Of a stretch of 64,000 nucleotides of DNA, positions 51,794-60,166 are shown one piece after another. Within the stretch, counting starts at the first letter, position 1. Each line of letters starts with the position of its first letter. A model generated the notes under the pieces. That model was given only the letters and a program-made list of their open reading frames with translations, did not search any database and was not told where the DNA came from. The stretch comes from CAZLDI01 sp964558415 (GTDB lineage: Bacteria > Chloroflexota > Dehalococcoidia > SM23-28-2 > RBG-16-64-32): assembly GCA_964558415.1 (NCBI GenBank), contig CAZLDI010000014.1, positions 31,997 to 95,996 on the forward strand, read 5' to 3'. The position numbers and the translations under genes are program-made.

Positions 51794-52507
51794 ATGGGAT
51801 TCTTCGGCGACATAGAACGCTTCCTTTCGGAGGACCTCTACCCCTACCGCTGGCCGCTTTTCATCAGCATGCTGGTGGCGATTGCGATAACTACCGCCCT
51901 CGCCTACCGCCAGGGGTGGCATCGCGTCGTGTGGCGGCACCGGTTCGTATCAACGGGCGCCGTCGTGCTGTTCCTGGTGGTAGCGGCGCCGCTCGGCTAC
52001 CCGCTGGTGTCGCCGCTGTTCGAGCGAAACACGGTATGCGAAGCAAGCCCGATCTCCGGCGCGGGCACCGGGTCCGAAAGGTGCGAGCTGGGCGCCGCGG
52101 TCGCGGCGACGAACCCACCCGGATCCACGGCAGCGACGCCGAAAGCCACCGTCCCGCCAACGCCGGAGACTGAGGCGCAAGTCATCCGAGAGGGCGAGTT
52201 CGTAGGGGCAGACGACTTCCACTTCGGCGAGGGCAAGGCCCTGTTAATCGAGACAGCCCCGGGAGCCTACACGCTGCGCTTCGAGGAGTTCAGCGTGCGC
52301 AACGGGCCGGACTTGTTCGTCTACCTTTCGACGGACGAGGCTGGATTCTCTGACGACGCGCTCAACCTCGGCGAACTGAAGGGCACCGACGGGGCGTTCA
52401 ACTACGACGTGCCGGCGGGAACGGACGTCTCGAAGTTCAAGAGCGCGATCGTATGGTGCAAAGACTTCGGCGTATTATTCGCGACAGCCGCGTTCTCTGA
52501 CTCTTGA
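51794..52507 (+). CDS. Membrane-anchored DM13-domain protein
   Basis: A 237-residue protein with two membrane helices (WPLFISMLVAIAITTALAY and FVSTGAVVLFLVVAAPLGY), a Pro/Thr-rich linker and a C-terminal DM13 domain (GEFVGADDFHFGEGKALLIETAPGAYTLRFEEFSVRNGPDLFVYLS ... AIVWCKDFGVLFATA). DM13 domains are proposed redox or electron-transfer modules. It is divergent from the spondin gene, 200 bp apart. Confidence 0.85.
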   Translation: MGFFGDIERFLSEDLYPYRWPLFISMLVAIAITTALAYRQGWHRVVWRHRFVSTGAVVLFLVVAAPLGYPLVSPLFERNTVCEASPISGAGTGSERCELGAAVAATNPPGSTAATPKATVPPTPETEAQVIREGEFVGADDFHFGEGKALLIETAPGAYTLRFEEFSVRNGPDLFVYLSTDEAGFSDDALNLGELKGTDGAFNYDVPAGTDVSKFKSAIVWCKDFGVLFATAAFSDS

Positions 52508-52590
52508 GCTGAAGGGTGAGCGGGCGGCCCGGCGCTCGCGCCGTCATCCGCGTTCTAAGCTAAACCAACTCTACCGCGGCTAGGTGCGAG

Positions 52591-52824
52591 CTAACCTTCT
52601 TTCTTCGCGGCCTGTGCGGGCCGCTTGAAGACGAAGTAGCTCGTATCCATCCGGATCAACGGGTGAACCGCCGCAACTTCCCATCCCTCGGCGCCCAGCG
52701 CATCGAAGTAGCGCCTGCCGAAGGCCGTACGGTGCTCGCCCTGCTGCCGGATAAACTCCACTCCCTCCGAGGATATGCGTCCCCGGAAGTCTACATACGC
52801 GACCTTGTATTCCCAAGCTGCCAT
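52591..52824 (-). CDS. DUF4177-like small protein
   Basis: 77 residues with AWEYKVAYVDFRG, FDALGAEGWEVAAVHPL and FVFKRP, the DUF4177 pattern. AAAGGAGG precedes the ATG. Function is unknown. It is a single-gene unit, and the overlapping frame at 52580 is the shadow. Confidence 0.78.
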   Translation of the reverse strand: MAAWEYKVAYVDFRGRISSEGVEFIRQQGEHRTAFGRRYFDALGAEGWEVAAVHPLIRMDTSYFVFKRPAQAAKKEG

Positions 52825-52932
52825 TTCGCCTCCTTTGCGGCGAACCGGCGCGGGAGCCGTGGCCGCCCGCTCACTTCTATTATTAGCCTTCCAGTCTGTT
52901 TCGCAAAATCGACGTTGCTAACGTAGCTGCAG

Positions 52933-52968
52933 CGGCTTCAGCCCTGCCCCTCGGCTTTAGCCCTGCCC
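52933..52968. repeat. Two 17-bp direct repeats
   Basis: CGGCTTCAGCCCTGCCC (52933-52949) and CGGCTTTAGCCCTGCCC (52952-52968) differ by one base with a 19-bp period. They lie in the 227-bp gap before the TetR gene, which otherwise holds only its promoter and operator. Confidence 0.6.
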
Positions 52969-53016
52969 GGCGCAACCGCAATTCAGACATTGTCCGGCCA
53001 TCAAGCCGAAAGATTA

Positions 53017-53040
53017 TTGCATTCCTGATGCAAATATAGT
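53017..53040 (+). promoter_or_regulatory. Candidate TetR operator with -10 element
   Basis: TTGCAT-TCCTG-ATGCAA (53017-53033) is a perfect 6-bp inverted repeat; over ten positions per arm eight match. TATAGT (53035-53040) follows at once, so binding would block the promoter of the TetR gene at 53052. Confidence 0.6.
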
Positions 53041-53051
53041 ACAGTCTCGCC

Positions 53052-53675
53052 ATGACACGCTTGGCAGCAGCACCCGATGGCCGCAGCGCCCGCACCCTCC
53101 GCACCCGCGCCGCAGTCGTCGACGCCATGCTTTCCCTGATCGAAGAAGGCGATCTCCGGCCCACCGCGCGACGCATCGCCGAGCGCGCAAGCGTCGCTTT
53201 GCGCTCCGTCTTCCAGCATTTCGTCGATTTGGAATCGCTGTTAACCGCGGCCGCAGACCGCCAGTTCGAGCGACTCGACCCACTGACCAAGGGCAATCCG
53301 CCTCAGGGCGACCTGCCTGGGCGCGTCTCCTGGTTCGTCTCGCAGCGCTGCCGACTGCTCGAAGCGATCACGCCCGTCCGCCGCGCCGCGTTGCTGCAAG
53401 AGCCGTTCTCGCCCGAGATCGCGCGGCGCCTTGAAGGGGCACGGCGGACGGCGCGCGAAGAGACCGAGCGGACGTTCACGCGTGAACTGGCGCTCGCGGC
53501 CGTGCCACAGCGAATCGAGCTCCTGAACGGTCTCGACGCCGCGAGCGAGTGGGGAACATGGGAAGCCCTCCGCCGGCACAACCGGCTGAGCATTGGCGAC
53601 TCCAAGAAAGTGATGAAAAGGATGATCCACGCCCTGCTGAAGGAGGCGACTAATGCAGACCCTGCGCACCCCTGA
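53052..53675 (+). CDS. TetR-family regulator
   Basis: 207 residues. The N-terminal helix-turn-helix reads AVVDAMLSLIEEGDLRPTARRIAERASVALRSVFQHFVDLESLL, with a diverged ligand-binding half. It overlaps the dehalogenase start by 23 nt and is the first gene of a five-gene operon, so it probably represses its own operon through the palindrome in its promoter. The ligand could be a haloalkane or its product. Confidence 0.87.
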   Translation: MTRLAAAPDGRSARTLRTRAAVVDAMLSLIEEGDLRPTARRIAERASVALRSVFQHFVDLESLLTAAADRQFERLDPLTKGNPPQGDLPGRVSWFVSQRCRLLEAITPVRRAALLQEPFSPEIARRLEGARRTAREETERTFTRELALAAVPQRIELLNGLDAASEWGTWEALRRHNRLSIGDSKKVMKRMIHALLKEATNADPAHP

Positions 53676-54555
53676 CGACCGCTTCGAAAACCTGCCGGAC
53701 TTCCCGTTCGCGCCGCACTACGTTGACATCCCGGACGGCGAGGGCGGCACCCTGCGCATACACCACCTCGACGAAGGCCCTCGCGACGCCGCCCCGGTGC
53801 TGCTGATGCACGGCGAACCCTCCTGGTGCTACCTCTACCGCAAGATGGTCCCGCCGATCGTGAAGGCAGGTTACCGCGCCGTTGCGCCGGACCTCGTGGG
53901 GTTTGGGCGATCGGACAAGCCGGCACGGCGAGAGGACTACACGTACCAGCGCCACGTCGACTGGATGGCGGCCTGGCTCGAAGCCGTCGACCTGCGCGAC
54001 ATCACGCTCGTCTGCCAGGACTGGGGCGGCCTCATCGGCCTGCGCCTCGCCGCGGAGCACCCGGATCGCTTCGCCCGCATCGTCGCCGCGAACACGTTCC
54101 TGCCGACGGGCGATATACCGCCAGGCGAGGCGTTCCTGCGCTGGCAGAAGTTCTCGCAGGAGACGCCCGTCTTCCACGTCGGCGGCATCATCCGCGGCGG
54201 CTGCCGCACGCAGCTCTCGCCGGAGGTGATCGAAGCGTACAACGCCCCCTTCCCGGACGACAGCTACAAGGAGGGCGCGCGCCAGTTTCCCCTGCTGGTG
54301 CCCACGCGACCGGACGACCCCGCTTCGGAGGCGAACCGCGCGGCCTGGAAGGTGCTCAGCACGTGGCAGAAGCCGTTCCTATGCGCCTTCAGCGACGAAG
54401 ACCCGGTCACACGCGGCGGCGACCGCGCCTTCCAGTCGCTGGTCCCCGGCACGAAGGAGCAACCGCACACCACGATCACGGGCGGTGGGCACTTCCTCCA
54501 GGAGGACAAAGGCGAGGAGCTGGCACGCGTGATCGTGGTCTGGCTGAAGGGCTGA
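53653..54555 (+). CDS. dhlA-like: Haloalkane dehalogenase (subfamily I-like)
   Basis: 300 residues, close in length and layout to DhlA: RTPDDRFENLPDFPF, HGEPSW with the oxyanion/halide region, nucleophile D123 in CQDWGG with halide-binding W124, FSDEDP with the acid D248, and H280 in GGGHFLQED. These enzymes replace halide by hydroxyl on alkyl halides. W164 may be the second halide ligand. The operon context with TetR suggests inducible catabolism, but no downstream alcohol or aldehyde dehydrogenases are adjacent. Confidence 0.88.
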   Translation: MQTLRTPDDRFENLPDFPFAPHYVDIPDGEGGTLRIHHLDEGPRDAAPVLLMHGEPSWCYLYRKMVPPIVKAGYRAVAPDLVGFGRSDKPARREDYTYQRHVDWMAAWLEAVDLRDITLVCQDWGGLIGLRLAAEHPDRFARIVAANTFLPTGDIPPGEAFLRWQKFSQETPVFHVGGIIRGGCRTQLSPEVIEAYNAPFPDDSYKEGARQFPLLVPTRPDDPASEANRAAWKVLSTWQKPFLCAFSDEDPVTRGGDRAFQSLVPGTKEQPHTTITGGGHFLQEDKGEELARVIVVWLKG

Positions 54556-54566
54556 CTTCCACCTCC

Positions 54567-55160
54567 ATGGGCGACTGGCAGCTCCTCCTACTCGGCGGCG
54601 CGACGGCGAGCGGCAAGAGCCGTTCGGGGACCGTGCTCGCTCAGCGGCTGGGCGTCGCCTGCGTTTCGGCCGACTCGCTGTGGAACGCCCTGAAAAGCGT
54701 TACGTCGCGCGAATCGCACCCGGCGTTCCATTACTTCGAGCCGACTGACGAGGAGTGGGCACGCGGTCCGGAGTTCCTCTGCGCCAGGCACATCGAGAGC
54801 GCGGAGGCGCAGACTCCGGCGCTGGACGCGTTCATCGATCGGGAACTGAAAGAGGCGCACCGTCTGCTCCTGGAAGGCGCCTGGATCACGCCCGCAATGG
54901 CGGCCCGCCGCTGCCAGACGGCACCGAGAACCCGCGCGGTCTTCATCTACGAGCCGAATGAAACGGAGGTGCTGGCGTCGATGGTCGAGCGACAGAAGCG
55001 TGACTTCCCGAGCGAGCGGCAGATAATGCTTGCGGCCATGGCCTGGCGGTACGGCAACTGGCTTCGCGGCGGTGCGCGAGAGCATGGCCTGCCCATCGTA
55101 GAAGCCCGGCCCCGGGGGACGTTGGCTGACCGGATTCTCCATGCAGCCGGCAAAACATGA
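54567..55160 (+). CDS. P-loop kinase-like protein
   Basis: 197 residues from ATG 54567 (longer frames shadow the dehalogenase). Walker A is GGATASGKS; ADSLWNALKSVTSRES and LLLEGAWITPAMA follow. It resembles 2-phosphoglycerate-kinase-like or shikimate-type small kinases. The substrate is unknown. It follows the dehalogenase by 11 bp. Confidence 0.75.
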   Translation: MGDWQLLLLGGATASGKSRSGTVLAQRLGVACVSADSLWNALKSVTSRESHPAFHYFEPTDEEWARGPEFLCARHIESAEAQTPALDAFIDRELKEAHRLLLEGAWITPAMAARRCQTAPRTRAVFIYEPNETEVLASMVERQKRDFPSERQIMLAAMAWRYGNWLRGGAREHGLPIVEARPRGTLADRILHAAGKT

Positions 55161-55170
55161 GGAGGTGAAA

Positions 55171-55575
55171 ATGAGCGCAATCCGCCCCAACGTCGAGCAG
55201 TTCCAGCAGCTGGCGCAGAGCCCGCAAACGGGAACAGTCGTCATGCTCAACCTGCTGAAGTTCAAAGAGACGGCCGAGGGCGAGGGAGGGTCAGGGGAGG
55301 AGGCGTATGGTCGTTACGGCGAGACGGCTGTTCGGATGATCGAGGAACGCGGCGGCAGAGTGATCTGGGCTGGACGCGCCGACCAAATATTGATCGGCGA
55401 TCCGGCGCAGGACTGGGACCAGGTGCTGCTGGTGGAGTACCCCTCGCGGCAGGCGTTCATCGAGATGGTATCCAACCCGGAATACCAGAAGGCCCACACT
55501 CACCGCGAGAGCGGGCTGGAGAGGACGATCGTCGTCGCCTGCACGCAGATGAGACCACAGTCGGGGGGCAGATAA
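55171..55575 (+). CDS. DUF1330 family protein
   Basis: 134 residues from ATG 55171, which has GAGGAGGTGA upstream; a longer start overlaps the kinase. It has VVMLNLLKFKE, a ferredoxin-like alpha/beta core and VEYPSRQAFIEMVSNPEYQKAHTHRESGLERTIVVA. DUF1330 is a dimeric alpha-beta-barrel fold of unknown function, related to EthD-type proteins. Confidence 0.82.
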   Translation: MSAIRPNVEQFQQLAQSPQTGTVVMLNLLKFKETAEGEGGSGEEAYGRYGETAVRMIEERGGRVIWAGRADQILIGDPAQDWDQVLLVEYPSRQAFIEMVSNPEYQKAHTHRESGLERTIVVACTQMRPQSGGR

Positions 55576-55576
55576 C

Positions 55577-56476
55577 ATGGCGAACACGCTTGAGCTGACG
55601 TTGCTCGGGACGGGGAGTCCGGTGCCCTCGCCGAGCCGCTGGGGCAATTCGCAGGTGATCGTGGGCGGCCAGACGAAGCTGATGGTGGACTGCGGCTGGG
55701 GCGCAACGCGGCGGCTGTTCGCGACGCCGGGCTTGCAGCTGCGTCCCAGCACGATCGACGCGCTGTTCATCACCCACCTGCACTCCGACCACATCAGCGA
55801 CATCGTGGACCTCCTGGTGATGCGTTGGACGGGCGGCGCCAGGCAACCGCTTTCGGTCTACGGCCCGACAGGTACCCGCGAGATGGTGGATGGCGCGCGG
55901 GCGGTGCTGAAGGAAGACACGAAGTTCCGGCTGGCGCACCACGGGGAGAAGCTCTGGGCCAATGGCACGGAGTGCGCCGTGCACGAGTTCAGCGCGGGCG
56001 ATGATCCGGTGGAGGTGGCCACGATAGGCGACATCACCGTGAAGGCGTTCGCGGTGGACCACCGCCCGGTGTTCCCCGCCTACGGTTACCGCTTCGAGCG
56101 CGACGGCCGGTCGATCGTGATCTCCGGCGACACGAACCCTTGCCTGGGTCTGCTGAACGGCTCGCGCGACGCGGACCTGCTGGTCTGCGACTCGATGCAC
56201 GTGCCGATGATGGAGAAGTTCGAGGAGGGGCTGCGGACGATGGGCAACGTCGGGGGCGCGGCGCTGCTGCTGGACGCCCACACCTACCACGCGCCGATCG
56301 AGGAGGCCGCCGCGCTCGCCCAGGAGGCCGGAGTCAAGCACTTCGTCCTCTCTCACCTGATGCCGCCGATCGAGAACGAGGGCGCGGCTGCCGAGGCCTT
56401 TCGGGCCGCCGCGGCGAGCGCGTTCAGCGGTCAGGTGACGGTGGGATATGATCTGATGCGGCTGGTGGTGGAGTAG
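55577..56476 (+). CDS. Metallo-beta-lactamase-fold hydrolase, RNase Z-like
   Basis: 299 residues, ATG one base after the DUF1330 stop. Metal motifs: TLLGTGSPVPSPSRWGNS, FITHLHSDHISDI, YRFERDGRSIVISGDT, HFVLSHLMPP. The architecture resembles RNase Z/arylsulfatase-type enzymes, but in this catabolic operon a hydrolase for small esters or lactones is also possible. It is the last gene of the TetR-led operon. Confidence 0.87.
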   Translation: MANTLELTLLGTGSPVPSPSRWGNSQVIVGGQTKLMVDCGWGATRRLFATPGLQLRPSTIDALFITHLHSDHISDIVDLLVMRWTGGARQPLSVYGPTGTREMVDGARAVLKEDTKFRLAHHGEKLWANGTECAVHEFSAGDDPVEVATIGDITVKAFAVDHRPVFPAYGYRFERDGRSIVISGDTNPCLGLLNGSRDADLLVCDSMHVPMMEKFEEGLRTMGNVGGAALLLDAHTYHAPIEEAAALAQEAGVKHFVLSHLMPPIENEGAAAEAFRAAAASAFSGQVTVGYDLMRLVVE

Positions 56477-56507
56477 CGAAACGAGGGCCGCAGGAACCCC
56501 TCGGCCC

Positions 56508-57059
56508 CTAGCGTTTCACGTAGAGCTGCGGCTCCCAGTCTTCGACCACGGTCAATCGCGAGGCTGGATGGAGCCGGGACGGGAAGACGATCAGGTTGTC
56601 TCCAAGGCCTGTAGCCGACGGAACAAGTATCGCCTCTGAATGGGCGGCGATCGCGGCAGCCGCGAGCTCCTGTGTCACCTCGAAATCGTAGTCGCGGACG
56701 AGGTGACCCGCGGTGAGCCCCAGGGCGCCGGAGTCGCGACAATCGAGGACGACGGACAGCTCCACGTTGAGCTCGCTCAATCTGAGCTCGTTCAGTCTCT
56801 CCAGGCGCTGGGGTGTGACGTGCCGGATAGTCTCCCCCAAAGCCGTCTCGGCGCGTAGGGCCAGGTAGAGGGCAGGCCAGGCTTCGGCTTCACTGAACTG
56901 GTCCAGTCCACGATTGTAGCGACCGGAGACCCGCAAAGAGCCAGTCGCATCGATAGCTTCGTACTTGCTTCGATGAAGACGCCAGGCCTGTCCGTTCCAG
57001 GGTGCCGGTCTGAGGGCGGCGATAGCTGTCTGTGCGTCCCAGCCGGCCGGCCCGGTCAC
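56508..57059 (-). CDS. RES-domain toxin (NAD+-degrading type)
   Basis: 183 residues of RES fold: AWRLHRSKYEAIDATGSLRVSGRYN near the N-terminus, ALYLALRAETALGETIRH, and AILVPSATGLGDNLIVFP. Known RES toxins break down NAD+ by phosphorolysis or hydrolysis. The antitoxin gene is 12 bp upstream on the same strand, the standard order. Confidence 0.87.
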   Translation of the reverse strand: MTGPAGWDAQTAIAALRPAPWNGQAWRLHRSKYEAIDATGSLRVSGRYNRGLDQFSEAEAWPALYLALRAETALGETIRHVTPQRLERLNELRLSELNVELSVVLDCRDSGALGLTAGHLVRDYDFEVTQELAAAAIAAHSEAILVPSATGLGDNLIVFPSRLHPASRLTVVEDWEPQLYVKR

Positions 57060-57071
57060 TGACCGGTGACC

Positions 57072-57434
57072 CTAGAGGAAGACGCCGGCGTCGAGAGCCT
57101 CTAGCGCGGCCTCGACTCTGTCCAGGCGCCCAACGCGGACCGCCTCCGCCGGCGTGATGCCACCCAGATAGCGGCTGGGGCTGCGGAACCAACGGCGGAC
57201 GGCATCCCCGCCTTCGAACGTTTCTCGCGCTCGCTCCTGAAGTTGGAGCAGTTCCGCGAGCTTCAGTCGCGCCAGCTGTTGCGGATGCGTCCTGCCGGCG
57301 CGCCACCGTTGGAGTGTGCGCCGGTTGCTGTCCAGCGCCTGAGCGAGCTCATCCTCGGGGATGCCCAGCGCTTTCTCCAGCGTGTCGAGCGCCTGACCAG
57401 GAGTGATGTCGAGAACGGGTGTAGAAGCGTTCAT
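57072..57434 (-). CDS. Xre/MbcA/ParS-type antitoxin
   Basis: 120 residues: an N-terminal helix-turn-helix (LGIPEDELAQALDSNRRTLQRWRAGRTHP) and the C-terminal DUF2384 toxin-binding domain (GGDAVRRWFRSPSRYLGGITPAEAVRVGR). It neutralises the RES toxin and probably represses the operon promoter. Confidence 0.88.
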   Translation of the reverse strand: MNASTPVLDITPGQALDTLEKALGIPEDELAQALDSNRRTLQRWRAGRTHPQQLARLKLAELLQLQERARETFEGGDAVRRWFRSPSRYLGGITPAEAVRVGRLDRVEAALEALDAGVFL

Positions 57435-57443
57435 CCTCTGTCA

Positions 57444-57472
57444 ACTCTAGCCCGACCGCCACATTGTGTCAA
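57444..57472 (-). promoter_or_regulatory. Promoter of the Xre-RES operon
   Basis: On the minus strand TTGACA (57472-57467), 17-bp spacer, TAGAGT (57449-57444). A second TTGACA follows near the start codon, giving a direct repeat that could be the antitoxin operator. Confidence 0.6.
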
Positions 57473-57543
57473 CCGAAAGCTGTCGTCCGAATTTGGACGG
57501 ATATTCTGTCATGCCTGGACAACCGCCGGTGGCAGATGTCTCC

Positions 57544-57594
57544 CTACTCCCCCCGCCTCCGCTCCATCTCCTCCTGCACGAACGGGTTCACCTG
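57544..57594 (-). pseudogene. Remnant of a metallo-beta-lactamase gene 3' end
   Basis: The minus strand encodes QVNPFVQEEMERRRGE followed by TAG. It matches the C-terminus QANPFVQEELERRRSA of the intact hydrolase at 60167. Only these roughly 16 codons remain. Confidence 0.7.
57554..57594. repeat. Left copy of 41-bp direct repeat flanking the helicase island
   Basis: It shares 37 of 41 bases with 60177-60217, in the same orientation. The two copies bracket the HTH-helicase gene and the small cysteine protein gene, 2.6 kb apart. Confidence 0.7.
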
Positions 57595-57827
57595 CCCGCA
57601 GGCGGCCGGTGCCAAGCACTTCGGTGATGCCCAGCGCAATTTCCCCGATCGCGAGCAAAGGCGACGTGGTTGAGGCGTTTCCGCCGCCGCCGCGGGTGAG
57701 TTCGCAGGGTAGATAACGGTGGGCCTTGATGCGGGTGGCTGTGGAGTAGCGGGCGTGGCACCCTTATTCGCGTCACCCGATCAACAGAAGGGTGATCCCT
57801 GCCTTCCCCCGACCCGGGCCGCAGGTG

Positions 57828-57857
57828 CTGACGTTGGATGCTGCCGTTTGTTATCAT
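57828..57857 (+). promoter_or_regulatory. Promoter of the HTH-helicase gene
   Basis: CTGACG (57828-57833), 18-bp spacer, TATCAT (57852-57857). The -10 lies downstream of the first possible ATG (57838), which supports the later start at 57886. Confidence 0.45.
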
Positions 57858-57885
57858 ATGCTGGTGGATGATGAAGGGACGAGTT

Positions 57886-59916
57886 ATGTCTTTGGACGGC
57901 AATTGGCGGTCGCTTGATGCAACGGCCACATACCTGGGCATGGGGAAGACTGCCCTGTACAACCTCGCTCGTGAGGGGCGCATACCGGCCAGAAAGCTGG
58001 GGGCGAAGTGGACATTCGAGAAGGCCGGCGTGGATGCTTGGGTTAGAGCAAACCAGCCCCTTGAATCGTTCTTTCTCAATCTAGACTTCAACATTGAAGC
58101 GACCGCGTCCCTGCGGGATCCTCAGCGCGATGGATATCTCCGTGCAGATGAATTCTTCCGTGCTGGGAAGAATAAGGCGATCCTGCAGATACCGGTCGGC
58201 TGTGGCAAGACTGGACTAGCTGCCATACTCCCGTTAGGCCTCTCTGCGGGACGCGTACTCGTCATCGCCCCCAACCTCACCATCAAACAGGGGCTCTATG
58301 ACGCGATGGATGTCACCAACCGCCAAAAGTGTTTCTGGCGCAAGGCGGGCGTGTTGAGTCCAGACCAAATGATCGCCGGGCCGTTCGTTTGCACACTAGA
58401 CAGCGGCAACATTTCGGTTGCGACTGAGTCACACATAGTTGTAACCAACATCCAGCAGCTCGCAACCAACGTCGACAAGTGGCTCACGCAGTTTTCCGAC
58501 GCCTTTTTCGACATGATCATCGTCGATGAGGCGCACCACAGCGCTGCCGCAAGCTGGCAGAAGGTGATTGAGCGGTTCCCTGATGCCAAGGTAGTTCTTA
58601 TGACTGCCACGCCCTTTCGTAGTGACAGGCAGGAACTCGACGGTGAGTTGGTCTATCGGTACTCGTTCCGAAGCGCAACCCTAAAGGGTTACATCAAGAG
58701 ACTGAAGGCCAGCTATGTGGCACCAGCTGAGATCGAGCTTGGCTTCGCCGACGACAGCGCAACGACCTATACGCTCGACGAGGTCCTGAAGCTAAAAGAA
58801 GAAGACTGGTTCAGCAGAAACGTCGCGCTCGCGCGGCCCTGTAACCAGCACATCGTCGAGAGCAGCCTTGAGAAGCTGGAGGAACTAAGACAGAGCGGGA
58901 CGCATCACCAGCTCATTGCTGTTGCTTGCTCGATTAATCACGCTCGAGAGATCCGATCGTTGTACCAAGAGCGCGGTTACAACGCAGATGTCAGTCACAG
59001 CAATCAGGGCGAGGATGAACAGTCGAAAATACTCAACGATCTGCGCAACGGCACCCTCGATTGCATCATCCAGGTCCAGATGCTCGGCGAAGGGTTCGAT
59101 CATCCGAAACTGAGCGTCGCCGCGATATTCCGGCCGTTCAGAAGCCTCACGCCTTACATTCAGTTCGTGGGTCGGATCATGCGTGTCATCGTGCAGGGGG
59201 ACCCGACGCACCCGGACAACGTGGGGCATATCGTTACGCATCTTGGGATGAACCTCGACGAGCGCCTTCAAGAATTTAAGGACTTTGAGAGCGATGATCA
59301 GGCATTCTGGGGCAAGGTCATTGGTGGCGCTGAGCCCGAGGTGCCCACGGCTGTCTCATCGGGTTCCACCAGGCTCACCGCTGGGGAGACGGTCATCGTC
59401 CGAGACGAAATCGTGGATTCCCTATGGGAAGAGGATTTTACAAGCCTCGATGATCGCCAGATTGTGGAAGACCTGCGCGACCGACTCAAGCTCTTGGGTC
59501 TTGATCCGAGTCATGCTGAGGAGATGGTCAGAAACGCTCAGAGGCCCGCGATGCGCAGGGGTGCCCCTGCGCAGTCGTTTGTGGTGCAGCCGCAGCGAGA
59601 GTGGGAAGCTGCCAGGACACGTTTGTATGAGCAGGGGCAGCGCTTGGCAAAGCTGTTGCTGAACCATGTTGATCTTTCAATGACCGGCCGAGAACTTCCC
59701 TACAAGTACACGTCCCTAGGGCTTACCGGAAGGGACAACTATGTATGCGCTGTCATGATGGTGAATGCCGAAGTGAACAAGCGCCTCGGTAAGGACCGTA
59801 CAGAAGCAACCACCGAAGAGTTCAAAGCCATTCAGGAGAACCTCGGAGACATCCTGCAAACACTCGTCCGGCGTGTCCACAAGGCGAAGTCTGAGTATGA
59901 CGAGAGTCAGACCTAG
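57886..59916 (+). CDS. SF2 (DEAH-type) helicase with N-terminal excisionase-like HTH
   Basis: 676 residues from ATG 57886, which has AAGGGA upstream and lies past the promoter. Residues 1-55 form an excisionase/MerR-like DNA-binding domain (LDATATYLGMGKTALYNLAREGRIPARKLGAKWTF). The helicase has Walker A PVGCGKTG (103-110), DEAH (214-217), TATP (240-243) and QFVGRIMR (426-433), as in restriction-type ATPases. The last roughly 220 residues are unassigned, and no nuclease motif is obvious. Lower GC than the surroundings and flanking repeats indicate acquisition. A defence or mobile-element role is inferred. Confidence 0.85.
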   Translation: MSLDGNWRSLDATATYLGMGKTALYNLAREGRIPARKLGAKWTFEKAGVDAWVRANQPLESFFLNLDFNIEATASLRDPQRDGYLRADEFFRAGKNKAILQIPVGCGKTGLAAILPLGLSAGRVLVIAPNLTIKQGLYDAMDVTNRQKCFWRKAGVLSPDQMIAGPFVCTLDSGNISVATESHIVVTNIQQLATNVDKWLTQFSDAFFDMIIVDEAHHSAAASWQKVIERFPDAKVVLMTATPFRSDRQELDGELVYRYSFRSATLKGYIKRLKASYVAPAEIELGFADDSATTYTLDEVLKLKEEDWFSRNVALARPCNQHIVESSLEKLEELRQSGTHHQLIAVACSINHAREIRSLYQERGYNADVSHSNQGEDEQSKILNDLRNGTLDCIIQVQMLGEGFDHPKLSVAAIFRPFRSLTPYIQFVGRIMRVIVQGDPTHPDNVGHIVTHLGMNLDERLQEFKDFESDDQAFWGKVIGGAEPEVPTAVSSGSTRLTAGETVIVRDEIVDSLWEEDFTSLDDRQIVEDLRDRLKLLGLDPSHAEEMVRNAQRPAMRRGAPAQSFVVQPQREWEAARTRLYEQGQRLAKLLLNHVDLSMTGRELPYKYTSLGLTGRDNYVCAVMMVNAEVNKRLGKDRTEATTEEFKAIQENLGDILQTLVRRVHKAKSEYDESQT

Positions 59917-60148
59917 AGGCCCAGTGCCGTCGCTGATAGGCAGCACGAACGGGAAGCCGAAACGTGTCCCGGTGGGTAGGAAGTCGGAGTGTTCGCGGTG
60001 TAGCGCCCCCCTTTTGAAGGGGCAGGCGTGCATTGAAATCCCCAGGCTCCGCGGAGCGTTCTCAGCATCTAGGCGGGTATGCAACGAGTGCTTTCAGGAG
60101 ATCCTAAAGAAGACACGTGAGGACCTCGAAGCGATTACGATTATATAG
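59897..60148 (+). CDS. Small cysteine-rich (zinc-finger-like) protein
   Basis: 83 residues from ATG 59897, overlapping the helicase end by 20 nt; GTG 59873 is an alternative. The cysteines form C32-x2-C35, C45, and C62-x2-C65, a likely structural zinc site, followed by a charged helix. No family is recognised. Tight coupling to the helicase suggests a two-gene unit. Confidence 0.6.
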   Translation: MTRVRPRGPVPSLIGSTNGKPKRVPVGRKSECSRCSAPLLKGQACIEIPRLRGAFSASRRVCNECFQEILKKTREDLEAITII

Positions 60149-60166
60149 AGCGAATTGGTCACCAGG

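Larger units (their letters stand above)
57435..57885. other. 450-bp intergenic region at the left edge of the helicase island
   Basis: From left to right it holds the Xre-RES promoter, a 16-bp inverted repeat (57484-57499, CGTCC around an AT-rich centre), a remnant of a metallo-hydrolase 3' end (57544-57594), about 230 bp without coding signal, and a promoter for the helicase gene. Confidence 0.55.

Noticed and set aside
52933..52968. Tandem 17-bp repeats as a CRISPR array
   Set aside because: There are only two copies with a 2-bp gap, no spacers and no cas genes.
55457..56356. A 299-codon frame antisense to the metallo-hydrolase
   Set aside because: It is His/Arg-rich shadow sequence opposite a gene with all its metal motifs.
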